From Rivularia sp. T60_A2020_040 (GTDB lineage: Bacteria > Cyanobacteriota > Cyanobacteriia > Cyanobacteriales > Nostocaceae), in NCBI GenBank assembly GCA_015272215.1, contig JACYMD010000031.1:58010-122009 (forward strand): a DNA stretch of 64,000 nucleotides, given 5' to 3'. Position numbers and translations under genes: made by a program. Position 1 is the stretch's first letter, and each line of letters opens with the position of its first letter. Below the pieces are notes generated by a model, which had not been told where the DNA came from, ran no database searches, and was given only the letters and a program-made list of their open reading frames with translations. Below, in pieces: positions 56,690 through 64,000 of the stretch.

Positions 56690-57874
56690 ATGAATCTTAA
56701 AAGACTAAGCAATTTTACTACTCCATTAAACATAATTAATGCTCTGGTTCCCGGTTACAAAGATAGACAAATGTTGTTTATTAACCGTGATGGCATTATC
56801 GAACAAATAGTGTCCATGGATAAAATTATCAAACGGGTTCCCCTAACTAATTTACAGGTATTGGATGCCGAGGGCGATCGCCTTTCTTTGGGTGGTGTGG
56901 ATTTACAGATTAACGGTGCTTTGGGAACTGCTTTTCCCGAATTAAATGCAGAAAATGCCGGTGATTTACCAAAAATTTGCGATTATCTTTGGGATAGCGG
57001 TGTTGATGCATTTGTACCTACTTTAGTAACAACTTCTGTGGAAAATATTCAATGTTCTCTTAAAGTTATTTGTGATTTTATGCAAAATCAAACTTCGGGA
57101 GCAAAAATTTTGGGAGTGCATTTAGAAGGACCATTTTTGCATCCCGAAAAACGCGGCGCACATCCTCAAGAGTATCTATTAAATTTATCACTTGCAGAAG
57201 TGAGAAGAGTTATAGGGGATTTCACCGAAATTATTAAAATAATAACTTTAGCGCCGGAATTGGATGCTGATAACGAAGTAATTTCTGATTTGTGTCAACA
57301 GGGTATCACCGTTAGTTTAGGACATTCCCAAGCCACCGCAGAACAAGCACAAAGCGCGTTTAACATCGGTGCTAGTATGGTAACTCATGCTTTCAATGCA
57401 ATGCCACCATTACATCATCGCCAACCTGGTTTATTAGCTGCTGCTATTACCCACAAACAAGTTATGTGTGGTTTTATTGCCGACGGTAAACACATTTCAC
57501 CAATGATGATCGATTTACTGTTGCGAGCAAGCGATTATACTAAAGGGCTTTTCTTAGTCAGCGATGCTTTAGCTCCTTTAGGATTACCAGATGGAACTTA
57601 TCCTTGGGATAGTCGAGAAATTACAGTTACCGATGGTACTGCACGGTTAGCAGATGGAACTTTATCGGGAACTACTTTACCACTGCTTGCAGGAGTACAA
57701 AATTTGGTAAAATGGGGAATATGTGATGTAGAAATAGCGATCGCACTGGCAACATCCGCACCGCGACAAGCAATTGGTTTATCCGGAATTGAAGGCGCTC
57801 ATGCTAGTAATTTGTTACGTTGGAATTACGACGAATCAACTAAAGAATTAACTTGGCAACGGCTATTACCTTAA
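56690..57874 (+). CDS. nagA: N-acetylglucosamine-6-phosphate deacetylase
   Basis: 394 residues, removes acetate from GlcNAc-6-P in amino-sugar recycling. Metal and substrate blocks are LEGPFLHPEKRGAHPQEY (metal Glu), ITVSLGHSQATAEQAQ (metal His), MVTHAFNAMPPLHHRQPGL (metal His), and FLVSDALAPLGLPDG (catalytic Asp), followed by LSGTTLPLLAGVQNLV. The family length is normal. A terminator follows at 57910-57955. It may recycle wall fragments together with the envelope genes near 16-20 kb, but no linkage is shown. Confidence 0.95.
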   Translation: MNLKRLSNFTTPLNIINALVPGYKDRQMLFINRDGIIEQIVSMDKIIKRVPLTNLQVLDAEGDRLSLGGVDLQINGALGTAFPELNAENAGDLPKICDYLWDSGVDAFVPTLVTTSVENIQCSLKVICDFMQNQTSGAKILGVHLEGPFLHPEKRGAHPQEYLLNLSLAEVRRVIGDFTEIIKIITLAPELDADNEVISDLCQQGITVSLGHSQATAEQAQSAFNIGASMVTHAFNAMPPLHHRQPGLLAAAITHKQVMCGFIADGKHISPMMIDLLLRASDYTKGLFLVSDALAPLGLPDGTYPWDSREITVTDGTARLADGTLSGTTLPLLAGVQNLVKWGICDVEIAIALATSAPRQAIGLSGIEGAHASNLLRWNYDESTKELTWQRLLP

Positions 57875-57909
57875 ACAGTATTGAGATAAAACTGAATATA
57901 TTTCACAAC

Positions 57910-57955
57910 AAACCACAAAGCTACCGCTACAGATTTGTGGTTTTCTGCTTTTTTA
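57910..57955 (+). terminator. Intrinsic terminator of nagA
   Basis: AAACCACAAA (57910-57919) pairs with TTTGTGGTTT (57934-57943) around a 14-nt loop, followed by a T-rich run. It lies 36 bp after the nagA stop. Confidence 0.7.
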
Positions 57956-58043
57956 TGCGTTTTATCGTCCTTAATTGGTGTATTGTACCGATAATAAGCA
58001 TTTTCTCAAATTGCAATCGTTAAATATTAAATTATATAAATCT

Positions 58044-58730
58044 ATGAACGTAGTAGACGATAAGACCATTGTTAAAGAATATTTCAATTCCACCGGCTTT
58101 GATCGTTGGAGACGTATTTACGGCAATGGTGAAGTAAACACAGTGCAGCTTGATATCCGTAAAGGACATCAAAAAACCGTAGATACGGTACTTAGCTGGT
58201 TAAAAGCCGAAGAAAACTTGTCAGAAATCTCAATATGCGACGCTGGATGTGGTGTGGGTAGCTTGAGCATACCTTTAGCTGAAGCCGGAGCCAAGGTTTA
58301 CGCCAGCGATATTTCCGAAAAAATGGTCGAAGAAGGAAAAGAGCGAGCTAAGGAAATTTTAGGAAACGCTGATAATCCTACTTTTACCGTACAAGACTTA
58401 GAAGCCTTGAGTGGTAATTATCATACAGTTGTTTGTTTGGATGTTTTGATTCATTATCCCCAAGAAAAAGCCAGCGAAATGATATCTCATTTATGCAGTA
58501 CCGCTACAGAACGGATAATTCTGAGTTTCGCGCCCAAAACCTTTGCTTTGGTTATTTTAAAGAAAATTGGTAGTTTATTTCCAGGACCGAGTAAAACTAC
58601 CCGTGCATATCAGCATCGTGAAGCCGATATTGTCGATTTTTTGCAAAAAAACGGCTTTAGCATCCAACGTCAAGCCATGACACGCACCCGCTTCTACTTT
58701 TCCCGTATACTGGAAGCTACACGCAACTAA
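58044..58730 (+). CDS. chlM: Magnesium protoporphyrin IX O-methyltransferase
   Basis: 228 residues, AdoMet-dependent methylation of Mg-protoporphyrin IX in chlorophyll synthesis. Family marks are KEYFNSTGFDRWRRIYG near the N-terminus, the AdoMet site CDAGCGVGSLSIPLAEAGA, VYASDISEKMVEEGKERA, CLDVLIHYPQEKASEM, and TRTRFYFSRILEATR. I choose ATG 58044; the longer frame to 57975 adds no family sequence. It is probably a thylakoid- or plasma-membrane-associated enzyme. A GC-rich hairpin separates it from the next gene by about 12 bp. Confidence 0.95.
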   Translation: MNVVDDKTIVKEYFNSTGFDRWRRIYGNGEVNTVQLDIRKGHQKTVDTVLSWLKAEENLSEISICDAGCGVGSLSIPLAEAGAKVYASDISEKMVEEGKERAKEILGNADNPTFTVQDLEALSGNYHTVVCLDVLIHYPQEKASEMISHLCSTATERIILSFAPKTFALVILKKIGSLFPGPSKTTRAYQHREADIVDFLQKNGFSIQRQAMTRTRFYFSRILEATRN

Positions 58731-58741
58731 GGTTAAGATCG

Positions 58742-58764
58742 CGGCAAGATATCACATCTTGTCG
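58742..58764 (+). terminator. Short hairpin between chlM and the next gene
   Basis: CGGCAAGAT-ATCAC-ATCTTGTCG is a 9-bp stem followed by TGTTTCT, ending eight bases before the ATG at 58772. It could end the chlM transcript or hide the ribosome-binding site of the next gene. Confidence 0.5.
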
Positions 58765-58771
58765 TGTTTCT

Positions 58772-59191
58772 ATGAAGTTTCTCACAAAAGTTTCCGCTGG
58801 TTTGCTACTCTCATTTAGTTCTATTCTTCTCATGCACGTAACTGTGGAGGCATTATCGACTAATAATCAAGACACTCAAGAACAAAAACAAGAAATCGCA
58901 GATAAAGCCTTTACTGGTTTAGCTTTGGGTTTATCTGGAGTCGGATTTGGAACCTGGCTGATATTGGGATTGCGTCAGCAACATCAAAAACAGCTAATGA
59001 GTCATCTTCAATCTACCTTTTATCGTCTTGTCGAAGAACAAAGAGGACAAATTTCCTTATTGCGCTTTGCTAAAGAAGCCGAAATCACAGGAGAAGAAGC
59101 CAAATTATTCTTAGATTCCAAAGCCAAGGAATTCAATGCTACCTTTGACCATAGTCGAGACGGTGGCGTTTATTATCACTTTCATCTTTGA
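58772..59191 (+). CDS. Small membrane protein, paralogue of the 59485 gene
   Basis: 139 residues, function unknown. A signal-like or first membrane helix (about 7-27, SAGLLLSFSSILLMHVTVEA) is followed by a 15-residue polar region, a second helix (about 47-66, AFTGLALGLSGVGFGTWLIL), then a soluble cytoplasmic-type domain: LMSHLQSTFYRLVEEQRGQISLLRF is split here as HLQSTFYRLVEEQ and GQISLLRFAKEAEITGEEAK, ending DSKAKEFNATF and GGVYYHFHL. The soluble part looks like a small winged-helix-like fold (helix, helix, beta end). It resembles the 59485 protein throughout its second half. It lies 41 bp after chlM. Confidence 0.68.
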   Translation: MKFLTKVSAGLLLSFSSILLMHVTVEALSTNNQDTQEQKQEIADKAFTGLALGLSGVGFGTWLILGLRQQHQKQLMSHLQSTFYRLVEEQRGQISLLRFAKEAEITGEEAKLFLDSKAKEFNATFDHSRDGGVYYHFHL

Positions 59192-59274
59192 TCGTCGTCG
59201 GGTGCATTTATTTTAATTTTGTTTTGTTTTAATTAAATTATGGAAACGTTGTATTAACGTGAATTCCGGCTATT

Positions 59275-59390
59275 AGAAGTCGGGTTTTGAGGATAAATGT
59301 CTGTTATCAAGACAATTGTCATAAAAACCCGACTTCTCAACCCACATTTAGCGTTCAGAAGTCGGGTTTCGTGAAAGTTACCCGACTTCT
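59275..59390. repeat. GAAGTCGGG-family repeats, four arms
   Basis: Direct arms AGAAGTCGGGTTTT at 59275-59288 and AGAAGTCGGGTTT at 59357-59369, with inverted arms AAAAACCCGACTTCT at 59323-59337 and ACCCGACTTCT at 59380-59390. Two tandem hairpins can form, with the first carrying the GGATAAATGTCTGTTATC neighbour seen elsewhere. It lies between the two paralogous genes. Confidence 0.75.
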
Positions 59391-59484
59391 TGGTTCAACT
59401 AGTGATAATTTGATGATTTAAGACTGGAAGCTTTGATAGAAGTAAGGTTAGAATCGTTCTTAAACTCAAAACTTTCAAAATCTT

Positions 59485-59967
59485 ATGAAAACTGCTGAGA
59501 AGTTAGCTGCTGGTTGGTTGATTACATTAGGGTTTATGCTAATGACAATATCAGGTCAGGCAATCAGAGATAAAGATTTAATGTATAAGCAAATACCGCC
59601 TGGTACTTATAGCGAACAGGATTTTGTTAACCATCAAGCAGTAACTCTTCTAAATACGACAGCCCTGAATGGGATGATATTTGGTTTGCCCAGCTTAGTT
59701 TTGGGTGGATGGTTAGCGTTGGGAATGCGTCGTCAAGGCAAACAAGAAGAAAACGCCATCGCGCAACAAATGAATCTTCATCTACAATCGATGTTTTATC
59801 GCATGATAGCCGAAAATGAAGGACGCATCACAGTTTTAGGCTTTGCAATGCAATCTCAGCTACCACCAGCCACCGCAAGAGAATTTTTAGACGACCAAGC
59901 CAAGCAATTTAATGCTAATTTCAAAGTCAGTGAAGATGGTGCAGTTTCTTATCATTTTGATATTTAA
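59485..59967 (+). CDS. Small membrane protein, paralogue of the 58772 gene
   Basis: 160 residues, function unknown. Two hydrophobic segments (about 10-27, AGWLITLGFMLMTISGQ; about 59-80, GMIFGLPSLVLGGWLALG) bracket a polar loop, and a soluble domain follows with NLHLQSMFYRMIAENEGRI, TVLGFAMQSQLPPATAREFL and GAVSYHFDI. This matches the 58772 protein (LQSTFYRLVEEQRGQI, LRFAKEAEITGEEAKLFLDSK, GGVYYHFHL) over the whole second half, so the two are tandem duplicates or an ancient pair. The domain, with its predicted helix-turn-helix-like pattern, could bind a partner rather than DNA. Confidence 0.68.
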   Translation: MKTAEKLAAGWLITLGFMLMTISGQAIRDKDLMYKQIPPGTYSEQDFVNHQAVTLLNTTALNGMIFGLPSLVLGGWLALGMRRQGKQEENAIAQQMNLHLQSMFYRMIAENEGRITVLGFAMQSQLPPATAREFLDDQAKQFNANFKVSEDGAVSYHFDI

Positions 59968-59968
59968 A

Positions 59969-60098
59969 ATAGGTAATTGGGAATTGGTAATTGGGAAGAG
60001 GGAATTGGGAATTGGGAATTGGGAATTGGTAATTCTTAACTCATAACTCCTAACTCATAACTCATAACTCCTAACTCCTAACTCCTAACTTTTTCTCC
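59969..60098. repeat. GGGAATT and TAACTCC tandem heptamers
   Basis: GGTAATTGGGAATTGGGAA units (59971-60032) are followed by ten or so TAACTCA/TAACTCC units (60035-60095) before the DUF423 gene. Confidence 0.8.
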
Positions 60099-60125
60099 CC
60101 ATCTCCCTGCGATAAAATCAATAAC

Positions 60126-60503
60126 ATGATCAAAATCTTTATCAGCCTAGCAGCTTTATTCGCTGGTTTATCCGTAGCTGCTGGTGCTTTTGCTTCTCAC
60201 GCTTTAAAAGAAAGACTTACTCAACGGGCTTTAGAAATTTTTGAAGTCGGCGCTCGCTATCAAATGTATCATGCTTTGGCACTGTTACTTGTGGCTGTTT
60301 TACTTAATCAAAGCAAATCACCATCACCAAGTTTAATTGCCAGTGGCTGGTTATTTATTATCGGTATATTTATTTTTTCCGGAAGCTTGTACGCTCTAAG
60401 TTTGAGCGATATTAAAATATTAGGAGCCATAACACCAATAGGTGGTGTAGCATTTATCACTGGTTGGCTGGCATTGGCGATCGCAGCGTTCAATTATCAA
60501 TGA
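60126..60503 (+). CDS. DUF423 family membrane protein
   Basis: 125 residues, four transmembrane helices. The family start FAGLSVAAGAFASHALKERL and the block YQMYHALALLLVAVL are plain, as is SGSLYALSLSDIKILGAITP IGG-type end region. It belongs to the YgdD/DUF423 group of unknown function. It is monocistronic, followed by a palindromic repeat before egtC. Confidence 0.88.
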   Translation: MIKIFISLAALFAGLSVAAGAFASHALKERLTQRALEIFEVGARYQMYHALALLLVAVLLNQSKSPSPSLIASGWLFIIGIFIFSGSLYALSLSDIKILGAITPIGGVAFITGWLALAIAAFNYQ

Positions 60504-60554
60504 ACAGTTGACAATTAGCAAAATTGAATTTAAACTCCTAACTCCGGTTGTCCC

Positions 60555-60583
60555 GTAAAGACGTAGCATTGCTACGTCTTTAC
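60555..60583. repeat. AGACGTAGCA palindrome, 29 bp
   Basis: GTAAAGACGTAGCA then T then TGCTACGTCTTTAC is a perfect palindrome around one base. It is the cleanest of the four copies in the window (others at 6344, 6462 and 46759). It may terminate the DUF423 transcript. Confidence 0.75.
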
Positions 60584-60606
60584 AAAACTAAATCTTCCCC
60601 AATTCC

Positions 60607-61401
60607 ATGTGCCGATTACTTGCCTATCTTGGTTCATCTATCTCGTTAGAAAAACTACTTTACAACCACGAACATTCACTGATAACCCAAAGCTATCAAC
60701 CCCAAGAAATGATATCTGGAACTGTGAATGCTGATGGTTTTGGTGTTGGTTGGTATCATGCTCAAAAAGACAAAGATATTGAACCTTTTACTTACAGAAG
60801 TACACTTCCGATTTGGAATGATGTTAATTTACCTAGTCTCAGTCGTTATGCTGAATCTGGATGTGTAGTTTCTTACGTTCGTAGTGCTACTCCGGGACAA
60901 GCACTCGATATAAGTAATTGTCAGCCATTCAAATATCAGCGCTTATTATTTATTCACAATGGTAAAATTGATCAGTTTCGTCAGACCTTATATAGACCTA
61001 TACGCAGTCTATTAAATGATGAAATTTATCAGTGGATAAATGGAACTACGGATTCAGAGCATATTTTTGCTCTTTTGCTTAATGAGTTGCAAAATAATCC
61101 AGATAAAAGTTTAGAGCAAGCTATGCATCTAAGTTTACTTAAACTAAAAGAGTTAGCGGAACGCCATAACACTTATACTTTAGCTAACTTAGTTATCAGT
61201 GATGGAAACCGTCTTGTCGCTTCTCGCTTTAGTACAAAACCTCCATCCCCAACTCTCTATTGGCTGCAAAACGATGCAAATTTTTCCAACTCTGTAATCA
61301 TTGCTTCCGAACCACTGTTTAAAGGTAATTGGAATTCATTTCCAGAAAATAGCATCCTTAGTGTGAGAGAAAATTGTGATCTCAGAATTGAGCAAATCTA
61401 A
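60607..61401 (+). CDS. egtC: Ergothioneine biosynthesis glutamine amidotransferase EgtC
   Basis: 264 residues, class II amidotransferase that removes the gamma-glutamyl group from the hercynyl-gamma-glutamylcysteine sulfoxide intermediate. After Met1 the nucleophile Cys2 follows directly (MCRLLAYLG). NADGFGVGWYH, YVRSATPGQALDISNCQPF and FIHNGKI are the amidotransferase blocks. The gene overlaps egtB by 26 bp, so they are co-transcribed. Its presence suggests a gamma-glutamylcysteine route, as in mycobacteria, although egtA is not in this window. Confidence 0.9.
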   Translation: MCRLLAYLGSSISLEKLLYNHEHSLITQSYQPQEMISGTVNADGFGVGWYHAQKDKDIEPFTYRSTLPIWNDVNLPSLSRYAESGCVVSYVRSATPGQALDISNCQPFKYQRLLFIHNGKIDQFRQTLYRPIRSLLNDEIYQWINGTTDSEHIFALLLNELQNNPDKSLEQAMHLSLLKLKELAERHNTYTLANLVISDGNRLVASRFSTKPPSPTLYWLQNDANFSNSVIIASEPLFKGNWNSFPENSILSVRENCDLRIEQI

Positions 61402-62650
61402 TTTAAAGAATAATAGTACAAAACAAAGCATAATTTGTGCTTTTATTGAATGTCGCGCCAAAACGCTTGAGTTGTTTCAAGATATGGATGAAGCTACTTT
61501 TTGTCTTCAAGCTCATCCAGATTTTAGCCCTGTAGGCTGGCATTTGGGGCATATTGCTTATACTGAATCTTTATGGATATTAGAACGTAATGCTGGTTTA
61601 CCTTGTTTGTTTCCCCAATATCGTCAACTTTATGCAGCAGACGGTTTACCCAAAAATCAGCGGGTTAAATTACCTACGTTTGCAGAAACTCGCGATTACC
61701 TTGATACAATCCGAGACAAAGTTCTTTATTGTATAGAAAGAACTGATTTAAAACAGCAAGAACGTTTATGGCGCTTTTTACTACAACATGAAAGCCAGCA
61801 TAGCGAAACCATTAGTTTTGTCTTGGAACTGATAAGAAACCAATTGTCAAGTGATGAAAAAGAAAATTCTTGGCATTTTGCTTATTCTTCTCCTTTATTC
61901 TCTAACCCTCTGAATGAGATGATTCAAATTCCAGCTGGAGAATTTGAAATGGGTAATAATTCTTTGGATGCTCTAGACAACGAAGGCTTGGCCCATAAAG
62001 TTTATTTAGATACATACTCAATCGATCGTTATCCAGTTACCTGCAAACAGTACAGAGTATTTATGGAAGCTGGTGGTTACAAACATCATCAGTGGTGGTC
62101 GGAAGCAGGCTGGCAATGGTTGCAAACACAACAAGTTACACAACCACTTTATTGGGAAGATAATCCAGCTTGGTATAATCACCCAGTTTGGGGTGTAAGT
62201 TATTACGAAGCAGAAGCTTACGCCAAATTTGTCGGTAAAAGATTACCTACGGAAGCAGAATGGGAAAAAGCTGTGAGTTGGGATGAAGCATCAAAATCCC
62301 GTCGGATTTATCCTTGGGGAGATCAAATACCCACAATTGAACACTGCAACCACAATAATATTCACAATCAAACAACACCAGTAAATGCTTATTCAGCAGG
62401 ACAAAGTGCCTACGGTTTATATGATACCTTGGGAAATGTTTGGGAATGGACTGCGAGTTGGTTTGATGGCTATCAAGGCTTTGAATATTATCCCTACAAA
62501 GGCTATTCCCAAGTTTACTTCGACAACGAACATAAAGTTCTTAAAGGTGGAAGCTGGGCGACTCGCCCCTGGGCATTACGCAGTAGTTTTCGTAACTGGT
62601 ATCATCCGGGAGTACGTCAAATGTTCGCTGGATTCCGCTGTGCGACTTGA
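61376..62650 (+). CDS. egtB: Ergothioneine biosynthesis sulfoxide synthase EgtB
   Basis: 424 residues, non-haem iron enzyme joining hercynine with a cysteine donor through C-S bond formation. An N-terminal DinB-like domain supplies His ligands: GWHLGHIAYTE and the HxxxH of QHESQHSE (about residue 140). A C-terminal FGE-sulfatase-like domain follows: IPAGEFEMGNNS, YPVTCKQYRVFMEAGGY, RLPTEAEWEKAV, YDTLGNVWEWTASWF, and SSFRNWYHPGVRQMFAGFRC. The start is GTG at 61376, or TTG 61388; no ATG is available. It overlaps egtC. Confidence 0.95.
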   Translation: MISELSKSNLKNNSTKQSIICAFIECRAKTLELFQDMDEATFCLQAHPDFSPVGWHLGHIAYTESLWILERNAGLPCLFPQYRQLYAADGLPKNQRVKLPTFAETRDYLDTIRDKVLYCIERTDLKQQERLWRFLLQHESQHSETISFVLELIRNQLSSDEKENSWHFAYSSPLFSNPLNEMIQIPAGEFEMGNNSLDALDNEGLAHKVYLDTYSIDRYPVTCKQYRVFMEAGGYKHHQWWSEAGWQWLQTQQVTQPLYWEDNPAWYNHPVWGVSYYEAEAYAKFVGKRLPTEAEWEKAVSWDEASKSRRIYPWGDQIPTIEHCNHNNIHNQTTPVNAYSAGQSAYGLYDTLGNVWEWTASWFDGYQGFEYYPYKGYSQVYFDNEHKVLKGGSWATRPWALRSSFRNWYHPGVRQMFAGFRCAT

Positions 62651-62845
62651 TGGGGGGATAGAGGAATAGGGAGATGGTATCGTCAGAAGTCGGGTTTTGA
62701 TATTGTATTATGTCCCAACCGATGTCCAATTTTGCCATTTCTTAACCCAATTATCAGGAATTAGTAGCTAATTACTGATAATCTAGATTTGGTTTGAGGT
62801 TTGTTAAACAAAGTAACCTCTGAAACCAAATAATCGGAGAATTGA

Positions 62846-63877
62846 ATGACATTTTCTAAAGCTACCAGCGCATCGGTTGGTTATTCTACAAGTGTTGAAA
62901 GTCGCTTGAAAATAGAATATTTGCAACAACCAACAGCGAAAGTTGCTTCTCCTGCTGGAAGTGATGTAGTTAAAGGATTAACTGATAATCCTAAATATCT
63001 CTCTCCACGCTATTTTTATGATGATAGAGGTTCTGAATTATTTGAAGAAATCTGCGAATTACCAGAATATTATGTAACTAGAACCGAGACTGCAATTTTA
63101 CAAAGTTGTGCTGAAGAAATTGCTCAGATAACTGGTGCTTGCGAGTTAATAGAACTTGGTAGCGGTAGTTCAACTAAAACCCGGATTTTATTAGATGCTT
63201 ATCAAACAAAAGGTTATCCCTTGCGTTATTTACCAATTGATGTAAGTGCGGGTATTTTGGAAGCAAGTGCGAGACAACTATTAGTAGATTATCCGACATT
63301 GCAAGTTCATGCATTAGCGGGAACCTATGAACAAGCATTAGGGCAATTGCAACCAAGTGAATTACCCAATCGGATGATTGGCTTTATTGGTAGTACTTTG
63401 GGTAATTTGAATCCTCAAAAATGCGATGATTTTCTCTCTCAAATTACTGCTGCTTTACACTCTGGAGAGTATTTCTTGTTAGGAGTAGATTTGCGAAAAC
63501 CCAAAGATATTTTAGAAGCTGCTTACAATGATTCTGCGGGAGTAACGGCGGCTTTTAATCTTAATGTGTTGAATCATTTAAATCGCCGCTTTGATGGTAA
63601 CTTTGATTTAAATAAGTTTGAACATTGGGCATTTTACAATGAGACAGAACATCAAATAGAAATGCATTTGCGTTCATTGGAATCTCAAACTGTAGAATTA
63701 CGTTCTCTGAATCTTCAAGTTAAGTTTGAAAAAGGTGAAACTATCAACACCGAAATCTCTCGTAAGTTCGATATTAATAGTATTCAAGAGTTACTTAAAA
63801 ATCAAGGTTTTGTTCCACAAAAAATTTGGACTGATGAGAAGAAATGGTTTGGTTTAATATTATCTAAACTTTCTTAG
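62846..63877 (+). CDS. egtD: L-histidine N-alpha-methyltransferase EgtD
   Basis: 343 residues, trimethylates histidine to hercynine with three AdoMet, first step to ergothioneine. Family blocks: SPRYFYDDRGSELFEEI near the N-terminus, PEYYVTRTETAIL, AdoMet site IELGSGSSTKTRILLDA, YLPIDVSAGILEAS, and IGSTLGNLNPQKCDDF, then LGVDLRKPKDILEAAYND. An ATG at 62846 follows TCGGAGA by five bases. It is 195 bp after egtB on the same strand, and the gap has one GAAGTCGGG arm at 62684-62698. With egtB and egtC it forms the core ergothioneine set. Confidence 0.95.
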   Translation: MTFSKATSASVGYSTSVESRLKIEYLQQPTAKVASPAGSDVVKGLTDNPKYLSPRYFYDDRGSELFEEICELPEYYVTRTETAILQSCAEEIAQITGACELIELGSGSSTKTRILLDAYQTKGYPLRYLPIDVSAGILEASARQLLVDYPTLQVHALAGTYEQALGQLQPSELPNRMIGFIGSTLGNLNPQKCDDFLSQITAALHSGEYFLLGVDLRKPKDILEAAYNDSAGVTAAFNLNVLNHLNRRFDGNFDLNKFEHWAFYNETEHQIEMHLRSLESQTVELRSLNLQVKFEKGETINTEISRKFDINSIQELLKNQGFVPQKIWTDEKKWFGLILSKLS

Positions 63878-63923
63878 AAAACAAGAAACTTTAATACTAT
63901 TAAATAATACTTTGTAGTAGTGC

Positions 63924-63957
63924 TTCAGCAAGCCCTAATTAATTAGGGCTTGCTGAA
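63924..63957. repeat. Perfect 34-bp palindrome downstream of egtD
   Basis: TTCAGCAAGCCCTAATT (63924-63940) is followed at once by its exact reverse complement (63941-63957), with no spacer. It may be the terminator of egtD or the joined ends of a mobile element whose rest lies beyond the window. The next bases, AATAAACACAAAAATG, are not a T-run on the plus strand. Confidence 0.75.
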
Positions 63958-64000
63958 TAAACACAAAAATGTGATATACCATACATTTCAGACCAAAGGA

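Overview
The window reads as chromosomal DNA of a filamentous, probably heterocyst-forming cyanobacterium (Nostocales-like). The lineage is supported by a Mg-protoporphyrin methyltransferase (ChlM), a CpcS/CpeS-type phycobiliprotein lyase, ferredoxin-sulfite reductase, the gene order rplS / tRNA-Trp / secE / nusG / rplK / rplA / rplJ / rplL, scattered GCGATCGC (HIP1) octamers, an NtcA-type promoter, and dense heptameric tandem repeats (STRR type) in most intergenic gaps. Genus cannot be settled from the sequence alone.

Layout. 1-10.9 kb: 5' part of sir, a secreted beta-barrel-like protein, an O-antigen-ligase-like membrane protein, a YaaW-like protein, an FAD oxidoreductase, an S41 peptidase homologue without its catalytic Ser, an orphan DNA methyltransferase and an M28 peptidase. 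11-16.5 kb: a chaperone cluster (long-tailed DnaK, a zinc-finger-less DnaJ, a membrane-anchored J protein, DUF3143). 16.5-20.4 kb: lysA-cdaA-uppS, with rimI divergent. 20.9-26 kb: clpC, an HTH protein with a palindromic operator, and a membrane Ser/Thr kinase. 26-30.6 kb: the transcription/ribosomal cluster with an L10 leader and tRNA-Trp. 30.8-39.5 kb: two glycosyltransferases, an RND efflux pair and the phycobilin lyase. 39.9-47.3 kb: a secreted beta-helix protein, a subtilase with a small neighbour resembling its propeptide, and an alkaline phosphatase lipoprotein. 48-56.4 kb: ispH, an SGNH hydrolase, a 5'-truncated amt, a Na+/H+ antiporter with a Usp domain, a full-length amt with an NtcA promoter, and purE. 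56.7-64 kb: nagA, chlM, two paralogous small membrane proteins, a DUF423 protein and an egtC-egtB-egtD ergothioneine cluster.

How genes work together: lysA, cdaA and uppS join diaminopimelate supply, c-di-AMP signalling and undecaprenyl carrier synthesis around the cell envelope. The J proteins probably serve the adjacent DnaK. EgtB/C/D form three of the steps to ergothioneine. The subtilase and the small protein beside it look like protease and trans-acting propeptide or inhibitor.

Non-coding layer: the gaps are full of repeats. The best-defined is a miniature inverted-repeat element found three times (1572-1765, 15717-16077, 50268-50470) with about 12-bp terminal repeats and two conserved internal hairpins; one copy carries a second nested element flanked by TTAG. 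Others are a GAAGTCGGG hairpin family that supplies the last codons of one gene, a 92-bp dispersed repeat at 9874 and 36826, and AGACGTAGCA palindromes. I see no prophage, CRISPR array, rRNA operon or complete transposase gene.
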